DNA from: Halopseudomonas sabulinigri
GTDB lineage: Bacteria; Pseudomonadota; Gammaproteobacteria; Pseudomonadales; Pseudomonadaceae
Direction: 5' to 3'
Assembly: GCA_011053055.1 (NCBI GenBank)
Contig: DRHT01000015.1
Location: 1 to 64,000, forward strand
DNA: 64,000 nucleotides
Below, in pieces: positions 7,120 to 15,849 of this stretch. The position numbers and the translations under genes were made by a program. The notes below the pieces were generated by a model. It ran no database searches. It had not been told where the DNA came from and saw only the letters and a program-made list of their open reading frames with translations. How positions within the stretch are numbered: the first letter of the stretch is position 1; each line of letters begins with the position of its first letter.

Positions 7120-9630
7120 TTACTCCTGGTCATACAGGGCGCCACGTGCGCCGGCGGCGCTCTCACGCTCGCGCCGGTCGAGCTCGGCGGCTACGGCGCG
7201 AGCGATAGCGTGCGGATCCATACCGGGTGCGGCGTGAATGTTGATCTCGTAACGTCCGCCGGCGGGGTTGCTGGCGGCTGCGTTGCGGGCCGCTAACGGG
7301 CGGCGGCTGTCAAAGCTGATCCCACTGGTGGCGTTGGCCATGCGCTGCGATACGCCCGCCACGGCCGCCAGCGGCTCGCCCTGCTGGCGTTGGATGCCTT
7401 GGGCCAAGCCCTGCATGGTGAAGCCGCCCAGCTCGGCGAATACACGGCTTGGTGAGCGGATGCCGAGCTTTTCTTTGAACCAGCTAACCGTGGCATTGCC
7501 TGCACCGGTAATGGCACCTTTTACCGCACCCAGACTATTTTTTATGCCGGTGACCAGGCCCTGCATGAGCATGGATCCAAAGTCAGTGAATTTACTTGGC
7601 AGGTCTACACCAAACCAGCTCATAACAGCGGCGAAGGCTTTGTAAAACAGGCCCAGCGGGGACCAGTTGAGGATGAACTTTCCAACGGTGGCCAGCACGG
7701 CGGGAATGCTGCCGCCGAGATCCTGCCAGAGAGCTTTGGCTCCGCCGATGACGCCATCCCAGTTTTTGTACAGCAGCCAGCCGGCAGCGATCAGCAGCGT
7801 GATGGCCAGTCCAATAGGGTTGAGCAGCAGCAGGCGGCCCAGCCACATGAACGCGGTGCCGACCGCTTTGAGGATAGGTAGTAGTGCGAGGGCACGTATG
7901 CCAAACATGGCGACGCCCAGCCGGATCATGGCGAAGGGGCCGAGGATCGAGGCTAGGGTCACGGTAAGTACGCCGAATACTGTGATCAGCATTGCGAAGC
8001 CTGCGGCTGTTTTAAAGATGGTGGCGGTTAGCTCGGGGTTTTCCTTGATCCAGTTGGTGACGCCCCTTAGCAATGCCGTCCAGCTCTGAACCCACTCACG
8101 CAACGGACCATCGTTCTGATCCTGGATGGTGATACCGACATCTTCCCAGGCGCTGCGGAAACCTTTGAGATCGCCGCCGAGATTGTCGGCGAGAATGTCA
8201 GCCATGCGCTGGTTCTCGCCCTGCAGGTTCATCAGCTCGTTGAGGAAATCATCGAGCGCACCTCCAGCCATCTGACTCACAAGCTCTGCACTGCCTGAAC
8301 CCGCTTCGGTACCGAATATGGCCGTAAGAAGGGCTTGGCGCTTTACGTTGCCCATGTCGCGTGTAGCGTTGTTGATGTCGCGGAGGATATCGGGAATATC
8401 GCGCATGCCCCCCTGTGCGTTAGCTACCTGCAGCTCCAGCTCTTCCATCGCTTCGCGACCAGCTTTTGCGGGCGCAGTAAGACGGTTAACCAATGCGCGG
8501 GTTGTGGTGCCGCCTTGGCTGCCCTGAATACCAATGTTGCCGAGCAGTCCGGCCATGGTTGCAGCCTGCTCGAGCGTGAGGCCAAGGTCTGATTTGCCGC
8601 CCAGGTACTTCATGGTATCGCCTAGCATTTCTAAATCGACGTTCGCCCTTGCTGCGGTGCCGGAAAGCACGTCTGCGACGCGGGTGATGTTGCCTTCGAC
8701 TGACGGATCAATCTTAAACGCGCTGCTGATGTTTGAGGCGATGTCGGCTGTGCGTGCCAGATCCGCGTTGTTGGCGAGGGCTAGACTCAGGACATCTTTC
8801 ATAGAAGTGCGGATGGCCTCGGGCGTAAAGCCTGCCCGTGCCAAGAACGTCTGCCCGGCGCCTACCTCTGTGGCGCTGAACGCGGTGGAACCACCCAGTT
8901 GGCGGGCCTGATCGCGCAGCATCTGGAAATCCTGGCTTTCACGCTCCAGCCGCGTAATAGCCTGGAGCTCGCTCATCTGAGCGCCGAAGTCGATGCCTGG
9001 GGTAATGATCCGAGCGCCCGCGTACAGCATGGCGCTGCCGGTAGCCAAGCCAGCTGCACCGGTACCGGCCATGGCGCCGGTCATTTGCTGTGTGCGTTGG
9101 TATTGGCGTTTAGCCGCGGCTAAGCGTTTTTGCTGCGCAGTAACGGCCCTGAGCCGCCGCTCTTGCTCCTGCAGCTGGTTGTTGGTGCTGTTGATGCGTT
9201 GGCGCAGCGTGCGCTCATGCTCGCCAAGGTTGCGAGTGCTGATGCCGGCGTTGTTGAGCCTACCGCGCAAACCTTGCAGCTCACGTTGTTGCTCCTGGTG
9301 CTTTTGCTTGAGTGCGTGAGCTTCACGCACCGCACGCCTAAAATCGTTGGTGAGCGCCTTGGTGGGGTTGCTGGTTTGCGCCATTTGGCGCGACAGCTCG
9401 CGCACGCGGTCACGATTGGCGCTGATGGCCTGGGTGGTTTGCTTGGTGGCGTTGTTAAGCGTTCGCCAGCCGCTGATATCAGACTGTTGGCGCTCCAGCT
9501 GCTTGAGTTGATCACGGGTTGCTTTGAGTTCGCGCCCCAGGCCTACGCTGCCCTTGGTGATGGCGCGGATGGGCTTTGTGGCCCGATCCAGCATCCCTAG
9601 TACTACCTCAAGTTTCAGATTTTGCGCCAT
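7120..9630 (-). CDS. T: Tail tape measure protein gpT
   Basis: The 836-residue protein has a long coiled-coil N-terminus (heptad-rich, residues about 20-190), a conserved TP901-type middle containing AQMSELQAITRLERES and FSATEVGAGQTFLARAGFT, and several hydrophobic segments around residues 530-640 that may act during DNA delivery across the inner membrane. It sets tail length. The start overlaps the end of the E' reading frame by 23 bp, as in P2, where E, E' and T are linked. Length fits a P2-sized tail. Confidence 0.92.
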   Translation of the reverse strand: MAQNLKLEVVLGMLDRATKPIRAITKGSVGLGRELKATRDQLKQLERQQSDISGWRTLNNATKQTTQAISANRDRVRELSRQMAQTSNPTKALTNDFRRAVREAHALKQKHQEQQRELQGLRGRLNNAGISTRNLGEHERTLRQRINSTNNQLQEQERRLRAVTAQQKRLAAAKRQYQRTQQMTGAMAGTGAAGLATGSAMLYAGARIITPGIDFGAQMSELQAITRLERESQDFQMLRDQARQLGGSTAFSATEVGAGQTFLARAGFTPEAIRTSMKDVLSLALANNADLARTADIASNISSAFKIDPSVEGNITRVADVLSGTAARANVDLEMLGDTMKYLGGKSDLGLTLEQAATMAGLLGNIGIQGSQGGTTTRALVNRLTAPAKAGREAMEELELQVANAQGGMRDIPDILRDINNATRDMGNVKRQALLTAIFGTEAGSGSAELVSQMAGGALDDFLNELMNLQGENQRMADILADNLGGDLKGFRSAWEDVGITIQDQNDGPLREWVQSWTALLRGVTNWIKENPELTATIFKTAAGFAMLITVFGVLTVTLASILGPFAMIRLGVAMFGIRALALLPILKAVGTAFMWLGRLLLLNPIGLAITLLIAAGWLLYKNWDGVIGGAKALWQDLGGSIPAVLATVGKFILNWSPLGLFYKAFAAVMSWFGVDLPSKFTDFGSMLMQGLVTGIKNSLGAVKGAITGAGNATVSWFKEKLGIRSPSRVFAELGGFTMQGLAQGIQRQQGEPLAAVAGVSQRMANATSGISFDSRRPLAARNAAASNPAGGRYEINIHAAPGMDPHAIARAVAAELDRRERESAAGARGALYDQE

Positions 9631-9796
9631 GCACCTGGTTCCATTGCTTGATCGCGCGGGTGCGCCATTCCATCAGCTCTGGTAAGCCGAGGCGGTCCAT
9701 CTCGCTCGGCCCCCAGTGATACACCAGGGCGATATCGCCCATGGCGTCCTCTACGCTTCGAGGGAGTTCTGTTTCATTTTCTTGGTCAACAAAAAA
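9608..9796 (-). CDS. E': E' part of the frameshift product gpE+E' (GpE family)
   Basis: This reading frame is read after a -1 shift from gene E at 9790-9796 and adds about 62 residues (FFVDQENETELPRSV...), including the GpE signature DIALVYHWGPSEMDRL. It has no good start of its own except an internal ATG at 9742. In P2 and most tailed phages the long fusion E+E' acts as a tail assembly chaperone that holds the tape measure protein while the tube is built. The frame ends inside the beginning of T. Confidence 0.85.
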   Translation of the reverse strand, partial: FFVDQENETELPRSVEDAMGDIALVYHWGPSEMDRLGLPELMEWRTRAIKQWNQVHGAKSET

Positions 9797-10104
9797 CTGG
9801 CAACGGCTACCCCGCATTGCATCAGGTCTGCTGGGTCCAGGTTGCCGACCTCGGCGTCGGTGAGGCTGGGGTTGCTGATGCGCGGCAGCACTTTGCGCAG
9901 GGCGAGCACGTCCATCTGGGCGAGATCCATCAGGCTTACGCCGCGCAGCTCGCCGGAAACGGGCTTGCGCAGGGTGACGCTGCTGATCTCGGTATTACCG
10001 CGCTTGATGGGCTCGTCCAGCTCGATGACGTTGGTGTTGTCGTCAGCCTGGGTGGTGTTCGTTGCGGCTTTCTCTGCCGCTTTTTCTGTTTCTGGGGTTG
10101 CCAT
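9751..10104 (-). CDS. E: Tail assembly chaperone gpE
   Basis: The 117-residue protein starts at the ATG at 10104 (MATPETEKAAEKAATN) behind AAGGAACCC, not at the upstream in-frame start at 10164. After a low-complexity Ala/Thr-rich N-terminus come DEPIKRGNTEISSVTLRKPV and LRKVLPRISNPSLTDAEVGN, the usual core of phage tail assembly E proteins. It is made in two forms because of the slip site near its 3' end. It lies between the tail tube gene FII and T. Confidence 0.87.
   Translation of the reverse strand: MATPETEKAAEKAATNTTQADDNTNVIELDEPIKRGNTEISSVTLRKPVSGELRGVSLMDLAQMDVLALRKVLPRISNPSLTDAEVGNLDPADLMQCGVAVASFLLTKKMKQNSLEA
9790..9796 (-). other. Programmed -1 frameshift site (T TTT TTG) in E/E'
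   Basis: On the minus strand gene E reads AGT TTT TTG, so the heptamer T TTT TTG stands in the correct phase for a slip by one base. After the slip the frame continues as E' for another 62 codons. The same heptamer is used in P2. The zero frame stops about 40 bases later at 9751. Confidence 0.85.
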
Positions 10105-10125
10105 GGTGGGTTCCTTTTTTGGTGG

Positions 10126-10145
10126 CCCCGGCATACGCGCCGGGG
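10126..10145. repeat. Intergenic hairpin between FII and E
   Basis: CCCCGGC and GCCGGGG arms (7 bp) flank the loop ATACGC in the short gap before gene E. There is no T-run on either side, so it is unlikely to be a simple terminator; it may slow polymerase or protect mRNA and so tune the high output of the tube gene against E. Confidence 0.45.
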
Positions 10146-10164
10146 GTGTGAAATTGTCGAGCAA

Positions 10165-10680
10165 TTACAGGCCTACGGCTTTGCGCTGCGCGGCGAGAAT
10201 GTCTACCCCGTCGACGATCTCGATCATGTTGAGGATGTCGATCTCGACCAGCACTTCGCCGTCTACGGTCAGCTTGTAGTAGGTGCAGGTGGTGGTGATT
10301 TCGTGCTCAGTGTCGGCACCGGGCTCGCTGTCACCAAAGTTGATCTCTTCGTGGCGGCCACGCATGACCACTTCGACGGCGCTTACGTCGCCTGTGTCGT
10401 CACGCTGTACGGCCCCAGCAAAGCGCAGGGCAACGGCGCTGGCACTGGTGGCGCCCCATTGGCGGATGGCGAGCAGATCCCAGCCGCCGAGCTTCCAGCT
10501 GACGGCAATGCCGTCGTCTGATAGGCCCATATCGACCTTGACCGGGCCGTTCATTCCGCCGCCCCGGTAGCCTTCCATCTTGCGGCTCAGTGCCGGCAGG
10601 GTCATGGCTTTGGCGATGCCCTGGTAGCTACCGCCATCGTTGAAGACGTTCATGTTTTTGAGTTTGCGCGGCATTGCCAT
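10165..10680 (-). CDS. FII: Major tail tube protein gpFII
   Basis: The 171-residue protein opens with MAMPRKLKNMNVFNDGGSYQ, almost the standard start of P2 gpFII, and continues with the beta-rich tube core (KVDMGLSDDGIAVSWKLGGW; YYKLTVDGEVLVEIDILNM). Many copies stack to form the inner tube through which DNA passes. Length is standard. GGAGAG precedes the ATG at 10680. It follows sheath gene FI after a 55-bp gap holding a hairpin. Confidence 0.92.
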   Translation of the reverse strand: MAMPRKLKNMNVFNDGGSYQGIAKAMTLPALSRKMEGYRGGGMNGPVKVDMGLSDDGIAVSWKLGGWDLLAIRQWGATSASAVALRFAGAVQRDDTGDVSAVEVVMRGRHEEINFGDSEPGADTEHEITTTCTYYKLTVDGEVLVEIDILNMIEIVDGVDILAAQRKAVGL

Positions 10681-10710
10681 GGCGGTGCTCTCCGTGAGTG
10701 TTAGCCAGTG

Positions 10711-10729
10711 GCCCCGGTGCTACCGGGGC
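10711..10729. repeat. Intergenic hairpin between FI and FII
   Basis: GCCCCGGT and ACCGGGGC (8-bp arms) surround the loop GCT, between the stop of FI and the start of FII. No T-run follows in either direction. A stabilising or attenuating stem between two highly expressed structural genes is the likely role. Confidence 0.5.
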
Positions 10730-10735
10730 GAGTGA

Positions 10736-11908
10736 TCAGGCGTTGATGCGGCTGGCGAAGTCGGCCAGGTAGCGGTCGGTGATGCGCTGGCGCAGGGTGA
10801 GATCCTCAAGCGGCGGCACGGGGGTGTAGTCGTAATCGATGAACAGCTGGCCGTTATTGAGCGTGTTGGCGCTGTTGGCGGCTTCGTCGTACCAGGCGTT
10901 GGCGTCGATGATGTAACCGCCGGCTTTCATCTCGCGGAACTTGGCGTTGATGCCTTCCAAGATGTCGCGGATCAGGCTGGGGTGCATGGGCTTATCGACC
11001 GCCCACATGTGCGCCTCGGCGATAGTGTCGGCGAGTACCTGTGCGGTGCGGGTGGCGGACTCAAACGCGAAAAGGGGGTCATCGCTGCAGGTGCGTGAGC
11101 CCCAGAACCGGAAGCCATCAGCGCGTACCAGGGTGGTGATGTCTGCGGCGTTGAGGTAGCCAGCATCGGTAGCGGGGTTTTGCAGATCCCAGTACACATC
11201 GCGGCTGATGCCGGTTACGCCGTTGACGCCCACGTTGGAGAGGGTTTTGTGCCAGCCGGTTTGTTGATCGATCTTTGCGCGCAGGCCGAGCGCACGCGCT
11301 ACGGCTGAGGCCTCGGCGTTTCCGCCGGCGACGGTATCCCAGCTCAGAAAGTCTGGCCAGATGAGCATGAGCTCGCGAGCGCTGAAGTTTTCGCGGTAGG
11401 CGAGGGCTTCTTCTTTGGTGGCGCAATCCCAGCAGCTGGCGTAGGCCATGGCGCGCAGCTTTTGCGCGATGCTGACCATCTCGGTGGCCACGGGCAGGGA
11501 ATCAAGCCCAGGCACGCCGATGATGCGCGGTGTAACGCCCAGTTGCGCCTTGGCTGCGAGCAACGCTTTGAGGCCGGTGAACTGACCGCCAGCGTTAACG
11601 CCGCCAATAATGTTAGTGGTAGTTGCGGCTTCGTCTTCACCCTCGGCTACGCGCACGACGACGGTAAAGGGGCTGGCGTTGTCGGCGATGGCGTCCAGGC
11701 TCTTGGCGAGCGTGCCCTCGGTACCGGCACTGCCGATGGCGGTGAGCACATCAGTGAGCAACACGGGTGTGTTGAGCGGGAATACGGCCGCGTCTGCATC
11801 CTCTGCAGTGCAAACCATACCGATGACGGCGGTGCTAATAGTGCGGATGGGGCGCGTGCCCTCGTTGATCTCTACGACGCGCACGCCGTGATGATAATCG
11901 CCTGGCAT
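10736..11908 (-). CDS. FI: Tail sheath protein gpFI
   Basis: The 390-residue protein starts MPGDYHHGVRVVEINEGTRP and continues ISTAVIGMVCTAEDADAAVF, typical of P2-type sheath proteins, with the conserved C-terminal sheath domain (FRFWGSRTCSDDPLFAFES; IDYDYTPVPPLEDLTLRQRI). It polymerises around the tube and contracts on infection. Length matches P2 FI (396). AGGAG stands 7 bp before the ATG. One copy of the 17-bp late motif lies 81 bp upstream, so FI heads its own late operon FI-FII-E-T-U-D. Confidence 0.94.
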   Translation of the reverse strand: MPGDYHHGVRVVEINEGTRPIRTISTAVIGMVCTAEDADAAVFPLNTPVLLTDVLTAIGSAGTEGTLAKSLDAIADNASPFTVVVRVAEGEDEAATTTNIIGGVNAGGQFTGLKALLAAKAQLGVTPRIIGVPGLDSLPVATEMVSIAQKLRAMAYASCWDCATKEEALAYRENFSARELMLIWPDFLSWDTVAGGNAEASAVARALGLRAKIDQQTGWHKTLSNVGVNGVTGISRDVYWDLQNPATDAGYLNAADITTLVRADGFRFWGSRTCSDDPLFAFESATRTAQVLADTIAEAHMWAVDKPMHPSLIRDILEGINAKFREMKAGGYIIDANAWYDEAANSANTLNNGQLFIDYDYTPVPPLEDLTLRQRITDRYLADFASRINA

Positions 11909-11988
11909 GGTTGGCTCCTGCAGTGCGTTGACCTGTGAGCCTTGAGGTTGACGCGCGTGCGAGAGGGGAGCCAGTAGGTGACGGTGAT

Positions 11989-12005
11989 GCGGGGGGCGTT
12001 ACACG
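11989..12005 (-). promoter_or_regulatory. Late-promoter motif upstream of FI
   Basis: The plus strand reads GCGGGGGGCGTTACACG; on the minus strand this is CGTGTAACGCCCCCCGC. The same 17 bases, with at most one change, occur upstream of V (18303-18319) and O (24776-24792), always in the direction of transcription. P2 has Ogr-activated late promoters before these same three genes. I infer an Ogr-family binding site or an element overlapping it. Confidence 0.6.
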
Positions 12006-12012
12006 GGCAGAG

Positions 12013-12324
12013 CTAGCGCAGCGGGGTGTTGGGGATGGCGTTCAATGCTTGGATACGTTTTTCGATACGGTCCAGCACCAGGGCCAGGCTGTGATCGGCA
12101 GGGTCTGCGTTCTCATCGGCGGGCAGTAGTACGCCCGTTTCCCGTATGTAGTTTGCGATAGCGCGCAGCTCTTCGATTGCGTCGCCGCCCTCGGTTGACT
12201 GCTCGGCACTTTCCAAAAAGTTGCTTGCCGCTGTTGAGGGTGCCGCGCCGGGTGCCAGGTTGTACGCGAATACGTGGCTCATCAGCTTCAGCCCCGCGAT
12301 GTGCGATCTGTTGGGTTTGATCAT
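12013..12324 (-). CDS. Small protein of the tail fibre region, unknown function
   Basis: About 103 residues, from the ATG at 12324 (MIKPNRSHIAGLKLMSHVFA), chosen because GGTGAG stands just upstream; a longer frame begins at 12351. It contains EELRAIANYIRETGVLLPAD and ends in a helical segment. I know no family for it. It lies at the end of the V-to-fibre operon, just upstream of the FI late motif, where P2-like phages carry fibre assembly or host-effect genes (position of Z/fun in P2). Confidence 0.5.
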   Translation of the reverse strand: MIKPNRSHIAGLKLMSHVFAYNLAPGAAPSTAASNFLESAEQSTEGGDAIEELRAIANYIRETGVLLPADENADPADHSLALVLDRIEKRIQALNAIPNTPLR

Positions 12325-12397
12325 GACGCGCTCACCGTGACTGATTTGCAAAACACCCCGCCGAAACGGGGGGCTGATTCGACCCAGCGGTTTGATG

Positions 12398-12682
12398 CTA
12401 CACGGGCTCAGCTGGCTCGACCAGTGCGGCGACGTCTGGATTGGCTTGCAGGAACTGAGCGAGCTTTTGCTCGGGTGTGAGCTCCGCCGGCGTTGTGGGC
12501 TTATTCACCAGCAGCCACTGGGCACCATCCCAGCGCGGCCATTTGTCTTGCGGCCATTCGATAGGCGGGGCGACAGATACGGCGCCGGCGGGCATGAGGT
12601 ATACACCGGGTTCGAGTGGGCTTTCGTCTGCTGAGGTCGCGCCGGTGAGCAGGCCAGCGCTGTTTGTTTGGTAGGCGTTCAT
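12398..12682 (-). CDS. Putative tail fibre assembly chaperone
   Basis: The 94-residue protein reads MNAYQTNSAGLLTGATSADE, then EPGVYLMPAGAVSVAPPIEW, WDGAQWLLVNKP and a final EQKLAQFLQANPDVAALVEP. A short region with W-x-G-x-x-W next to a fibre gene is typical of caudovirus tail fibre assembly proteins (P2 gpG role), needed to fold or attach the fibre. It begins 11 bp after the collar-type fibre gene, which fits that job. GAGGGCC precedes the ATG. Confidence 0.6.
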   Translation of the reverse strand: MNAYQTNSAGLLTGATSADESPLEPGVYLMPAGAVSVAPPIEWPQDKWPRWDGAQWLLVNKPTTPAELTPEQKLAQFLQANPDVAALVEPAEPV

Positions 12683-12692
12683 GGTGTGGCCC

Positions 12693-14039
12693 TCAGAATT
12701 TGATGCAGGCGAGCATGGCGCGGTTGCGGGGATGGTTCGTGCCGGTAATCGACCGCGAACCCGTGCCTTGCCGCACGCTTTCCAGTGTCTCGCTGATCTC
12801 TCGCGTGCCTGAACCGATGATGAGCCTGCCCTGTTCTGCTAAACCCAGCCCGCCAGGTACGCTATCCCAGCCAGCGGTCGGGATGGGTGGGCTTGCTGCG
12901 TTTTGCCAACTCCCAAGCACGCGCCCTGCATCCACGCCGCGCCCATCATCCCAGCCACGCAGAAACTCGCCGCGCAGATCGGGCAGGTTGAAGGTGTTGA
13001 AGCCGTCGCCGGCGCCGAATGTGGTGCCGATTGCGGCGAACAGATCCGCATAGGCTACCCGACCCACTGCTGCGCCATTGGCCTTGAGCCAGCCATTGGG
13101 CGCGCTGTTGCGTGCGAAGTGGGCCAGCATGCCGGCTGGTGACATCTGCCGGCTTTCAGCGCGGCTGAATATGTCCAGGTTGTCCCGCGATGTGGCTTTG
13201 CTCTCGACGTCTGCCAGGTTCTTGCTGCGCTCCAGCGGTGCTGGTGCGTTGCCCGTGGGTTCGTTCTGCGCGCAGATCAGCTCATGCGTGCCGACAATCG
13301 CGGTATTGAAGGTGAACTCGGTGGGGTCGGTGGGGTGCGGTGTCCATTCGTCGCTGGGTACCCGCTCACCGTCCACATACACAGCCAGGCCGCGCGTGGT
13401 GCAGATCGCCAGGGTGACCACGGTTTGCCCGTCGACCAGCTCTTGTTTCTCTTCAATGGTATCAACGGTGATGTTGGCCTGGTCCGGATCCGCCCAGATG
13501 ATGTCGCCGTCCGCGTTAGATTGCTTGCGCGCCACCTGGCCAGTGGTGCCACCGGGTAAAAGCGCTGCCATGGTGATGTTGTTGAGGATCCAGGACTGCG
13601 TGGCCACCGCGACGTTGGGGTCGATCTGCAGCGTGACCACGGTGGCGTTGGTGACCAGGAACTCGAAGCGCACGATGGTATCGGCAAAGGCGCCCTCGCC
13701 CTCGGCCGGCTTGACCGATGCAGGCACGTTGCCGATCGCGAACAGGTTACCGTCGACATCAAACAGCCCCATCTCGCGGATCGTAAAGCCACCCACGCTG
13801 GCAGGGATCACCAGCTCGGCGGTGTATTTGTTATCTCGCTCGGGATCCTGGTAAACCCTGTTAATCGGGTCGCGAAAACGTTCGCTCACCAGGGTCGTCA
13901 TGGTGTCGGCGAGATCCACGAAGTTGCCATTGCCATCACCCACGGCCATGTGGGTGATGTTGATCGGCGTGCCCGCTGCCTCGGCCGCTGCAATGGCTTG
14001 TAGGCCGAGGGCAGTGTGGATGGATTTGTAGGTTGGCAT
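12693..14039 (-). CDS. H: Tail fibre gpH-like protein with collar domain
   Basis: The 448-residue protein begins MPTYKSIHTALGLQAIAAAE and continues INITHMAVGDGNGNFVDLAD and FTIREMGLFDVDGNLFAIGN, the usual N-terminal baseplate-attachment domain of P2-type tail fibres. The C-terminus shows a phage collar domain (GWLKANGAAVGRVAYADLFA, then FNLPDLRGEFLRGWDDGRG), the receptor-facing type found at the tips of short fibres. It would bind the host surface together with the tailspike encoded just upstream. Ribosome-binding site GAGGA precedes the ATG at 14039. Confidence 0.85.
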   Translation of the reverse strand: MPTYKSIHTALGLQAIAAAEAAGTPINITHMAVGDGNGNFVDLADTMTTLVSERFRDPINRVYQDPERDNKYTAELVIPASVGGFTIREMGLFDVDGNLFAIGNVPASVKPAEGEGAFADTIVRFEFLVTNATVVTLQIDPNVAVATQSWILNNITMAALLPGGTTGQVARKQSNADGDIIWADPDQANITVDTIEEKQELVDGQTVVTLAICTTRGLAVYVDGERVPSDEWTPHPTDPTEFTFNTAIVGTHELICAQNEPTGNAPAPLERSKNLADVESKATSRDNLDIFSRAESRQMSPAGMLAHFARNSAPNGWLKANGAAVGRVAYADLFAAIGTTFGAGDGFNTFNLPDLRGEFLRGWDDGRGVDAGRVLGSWQNAASPPIPTAGWDSVPGGLGLAEQGRLIIGSGTREISETLESVRQGTGSRSITGTNHPRNRAMLACIKF

Positions 14040-14140
14040 TTTCTCGTCCTCAGACTTTTTGGCCTAAATTTTCATCAGCCATTTGGGTTAGGTTGATGCC
14101 TGCCCCGGCCATGCTCAACCGATGCCGTAAACTGCAGGCC

Positions 14141-15847
14141 CTAGTCAACGCTAGAAACCTTGACGTTGATTTTGTTTAGGGTCGAGTTGCTGGCCGTTCG
14201 GGTACTGATGAGAAAATCTATCGTGTCTCCTGTTTGGCACAGCATGCGGTTGGATAGGGATACCGAACACTCGACTTCACCTGCTCCATAAGGACTGGAC
14301 ACCGGGAACTCCTCCATAAGTTCTGATGCAGAGTTATACCGCGCTGCCGAGAGACCTATTATTTCATCACTATCCCCGATTGTTAGCGTCAGGCTTGCAT
14401 CTACTTGGTACATCCCTGTGCGGCCAACGGCTAGCTTGCTTCCTAGTTGCAGCCATGGAGCGTCCGCCCCCTGCCATTTCAAAGTGCCGTACACGCAATT
14501 CAGCGAAACCTTTGCACCAGCTGTAGATATTGCAGTAGGCAGCGCGCCGTAACCTGTTGCCTGAGCCTGCGCATATACATCGCCGTAAACGGGCACAAAA
14601 GAAGTGTCTGTGCTGCTTGTCCGGTTTCTGCGGAACGTAGTGAACGTGTAGCCTATTAGAGTCGGAGTTATGGGGTCACGGGTATAATTATCGTCAATCG
14701 AGTTAACTCCACCCCCGGCAATTGTTATGGGCGAATTAACAATCTCGCCGTTCCGAATCTGAATCCCGGTACAGTTGTTTAATTCAATAGGCCCATACCA
14801 GAAGAAACAGCCCGTAAACGCCATGCCGTTCTGAATGTTGGCTGCACGTAAACCCCAACCTATAGCATGGTTAAACGAGGTATTTACAAAGCCTCCGTGG
14901 GCATCATTCTCGCCCGTGGCAAGCTGGCAATTCTCCGCGTTGTTTTCAAAAGCCCCGCCGGTGAACTTAATGTTGCCAGCTTGAACAAGTATCCCTACAT
15001 ACCCCTCGTACCCATAACAAAGCGTACCTTGTATGTATTCAAAGCGCGGCGACAGCCACCAGTTAACATAGTTGTGGTGGCAGTTCACGTTGTGGAATGA
15101 AACTCGGTGACCGAAAACAAACCCGATCTGCACCTCCGCACCATACATCCCCGCGTAGTCAAACCCATATATCTCAGAGTTTTGAACAGATATATTTTGT
15201 AGTTGCGCTCCTGTTCCGAAAGAGTTTCCGATGTGCAGCCCAACGCGCTCGCCCGGAGGTGGTGGCGCTAGCGGCGTGTTATACGGCCCCATGTCTCCAC
15301 CGTCGATATCCACGCCGCAGAAATCGAAGTTGGAATGTATGATCCGGAATCCGTAACTGGCTATACCATCGGGCACCCTGATTTTTGCTCGACCCACGAT
15401 GCACATAAGTGCGCCACGTTCAACTGAATCAAGTCCATGAACCACATAAGTGCGGCCTGGGCGCAGCAGCACGTATTTTTTCTCATCAAGCGCTTTCCGG
15501 ATAGCCAGGGTGTCGTCGTCTATGCCATTGCCCTTTGCGCCGTAGTCTTCCGCCTCCACAAAATAACTTAGCTTGTTATAGGCATTAGTCGGAACCGCGC
15601 TAGGGCTATCTTGCTTAAAGGCCAAAATGGCCGCCGCCTTTGTGGGGTCGGTCGGGTCGGTGGCGTCGCCCATCCTGTTTTCAAGGTCTGCAGACCTTGC
15701 TGCCAACACAGGCAGTGTTTCAACCTGCCGCCCTTCGCTATCGGTATAGGCGCCGGTGTTCGCAGGATCATTGACGAACTGGTGGATGCGTTCCTCGTTT
15801 CCACCGAAACGCTCAACTGCTTCTGTGAAAGGCAGGTAATCGGACAT
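14141..15847 (-). CDS. Beta-helix tailspike (pectate-lyase-like, possible depolymerase)
   Basis: The 568-residue protein starts at the ATG at 15847 (GGGAG 7 bp upstream). After an adaptor of about 95 residues comes YFVEAEDYGAKGNGIDDDTL, the classic opening of a right-handed beta-helix (pectate lyase 3 fold), then many short turns (GGDMGP, NSEIYGFDYAG, NNAENCQ, NNCTGIQIRNG) to about residue 400 and a beta-sandwich-like C-terminus. Such spikes commonly bind or cut surface polysaccharides. The gene looks more AT-rich than its neighbours and lies between I and H, where P2 has only fibre genes, so it was probably acquired by exchange. Confidence 0.75.
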   Translation of the reverse strand: MSDYLPFTEAVERFGGNEERIHQFVNDPANTGAYTDSEGRQVETLPVLAARSADLENRMGDATDPTDPTKAAAILAFKQDSPSAVPTNAYNKLSYFVEAEDYGAKGNGIDDDTLAIRKALDEKKYVLLRPGRTYVVHGLDSVERGALMCIVGRAKIRVPDGIASYGFRIIHSNFDFCGVDIDGGDMGPYNTPLAPPPPGERVGLHIGNSFGTGAQLQNISVQNSEIYGFDYAGMYGAEVQIGFVFGHRVSFHNVNCHHNYVNWWLSPRFEYIQGTLCYGYEGYVGILVQAGNIKFTGGAFENNAENCQLATGENDAHGGFVNTSFNHAIGWGLRAANIQNGMAFTGCFFWYGPIELNNCTGIQIRNGEIVNSPITIAGGGVNSIDDNYTRDPITPTLIGYTFTTFRRNRTSSTDTSFVPVYGDVYAQAQATGYGALPTAISTAGAKVSLNCVYGTLKWQGADAPWLQLGSKLAVGRTGMYQVDASLTLTIGDSDEIIGLSAARYNSASELMEEFPVSSPYGAGEVECSVSLSNRMLCQTGDTIDFLISTRTASNSTLNKINVKVSSVD

Positions 15848-15849
15848 AT

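Noticed and set aside
12693-15847. Diversity-generating retroelement acting on the tail fibre or tailspike
   Set aside because: No reverse transcriptase gene and no template repeat found in the window.
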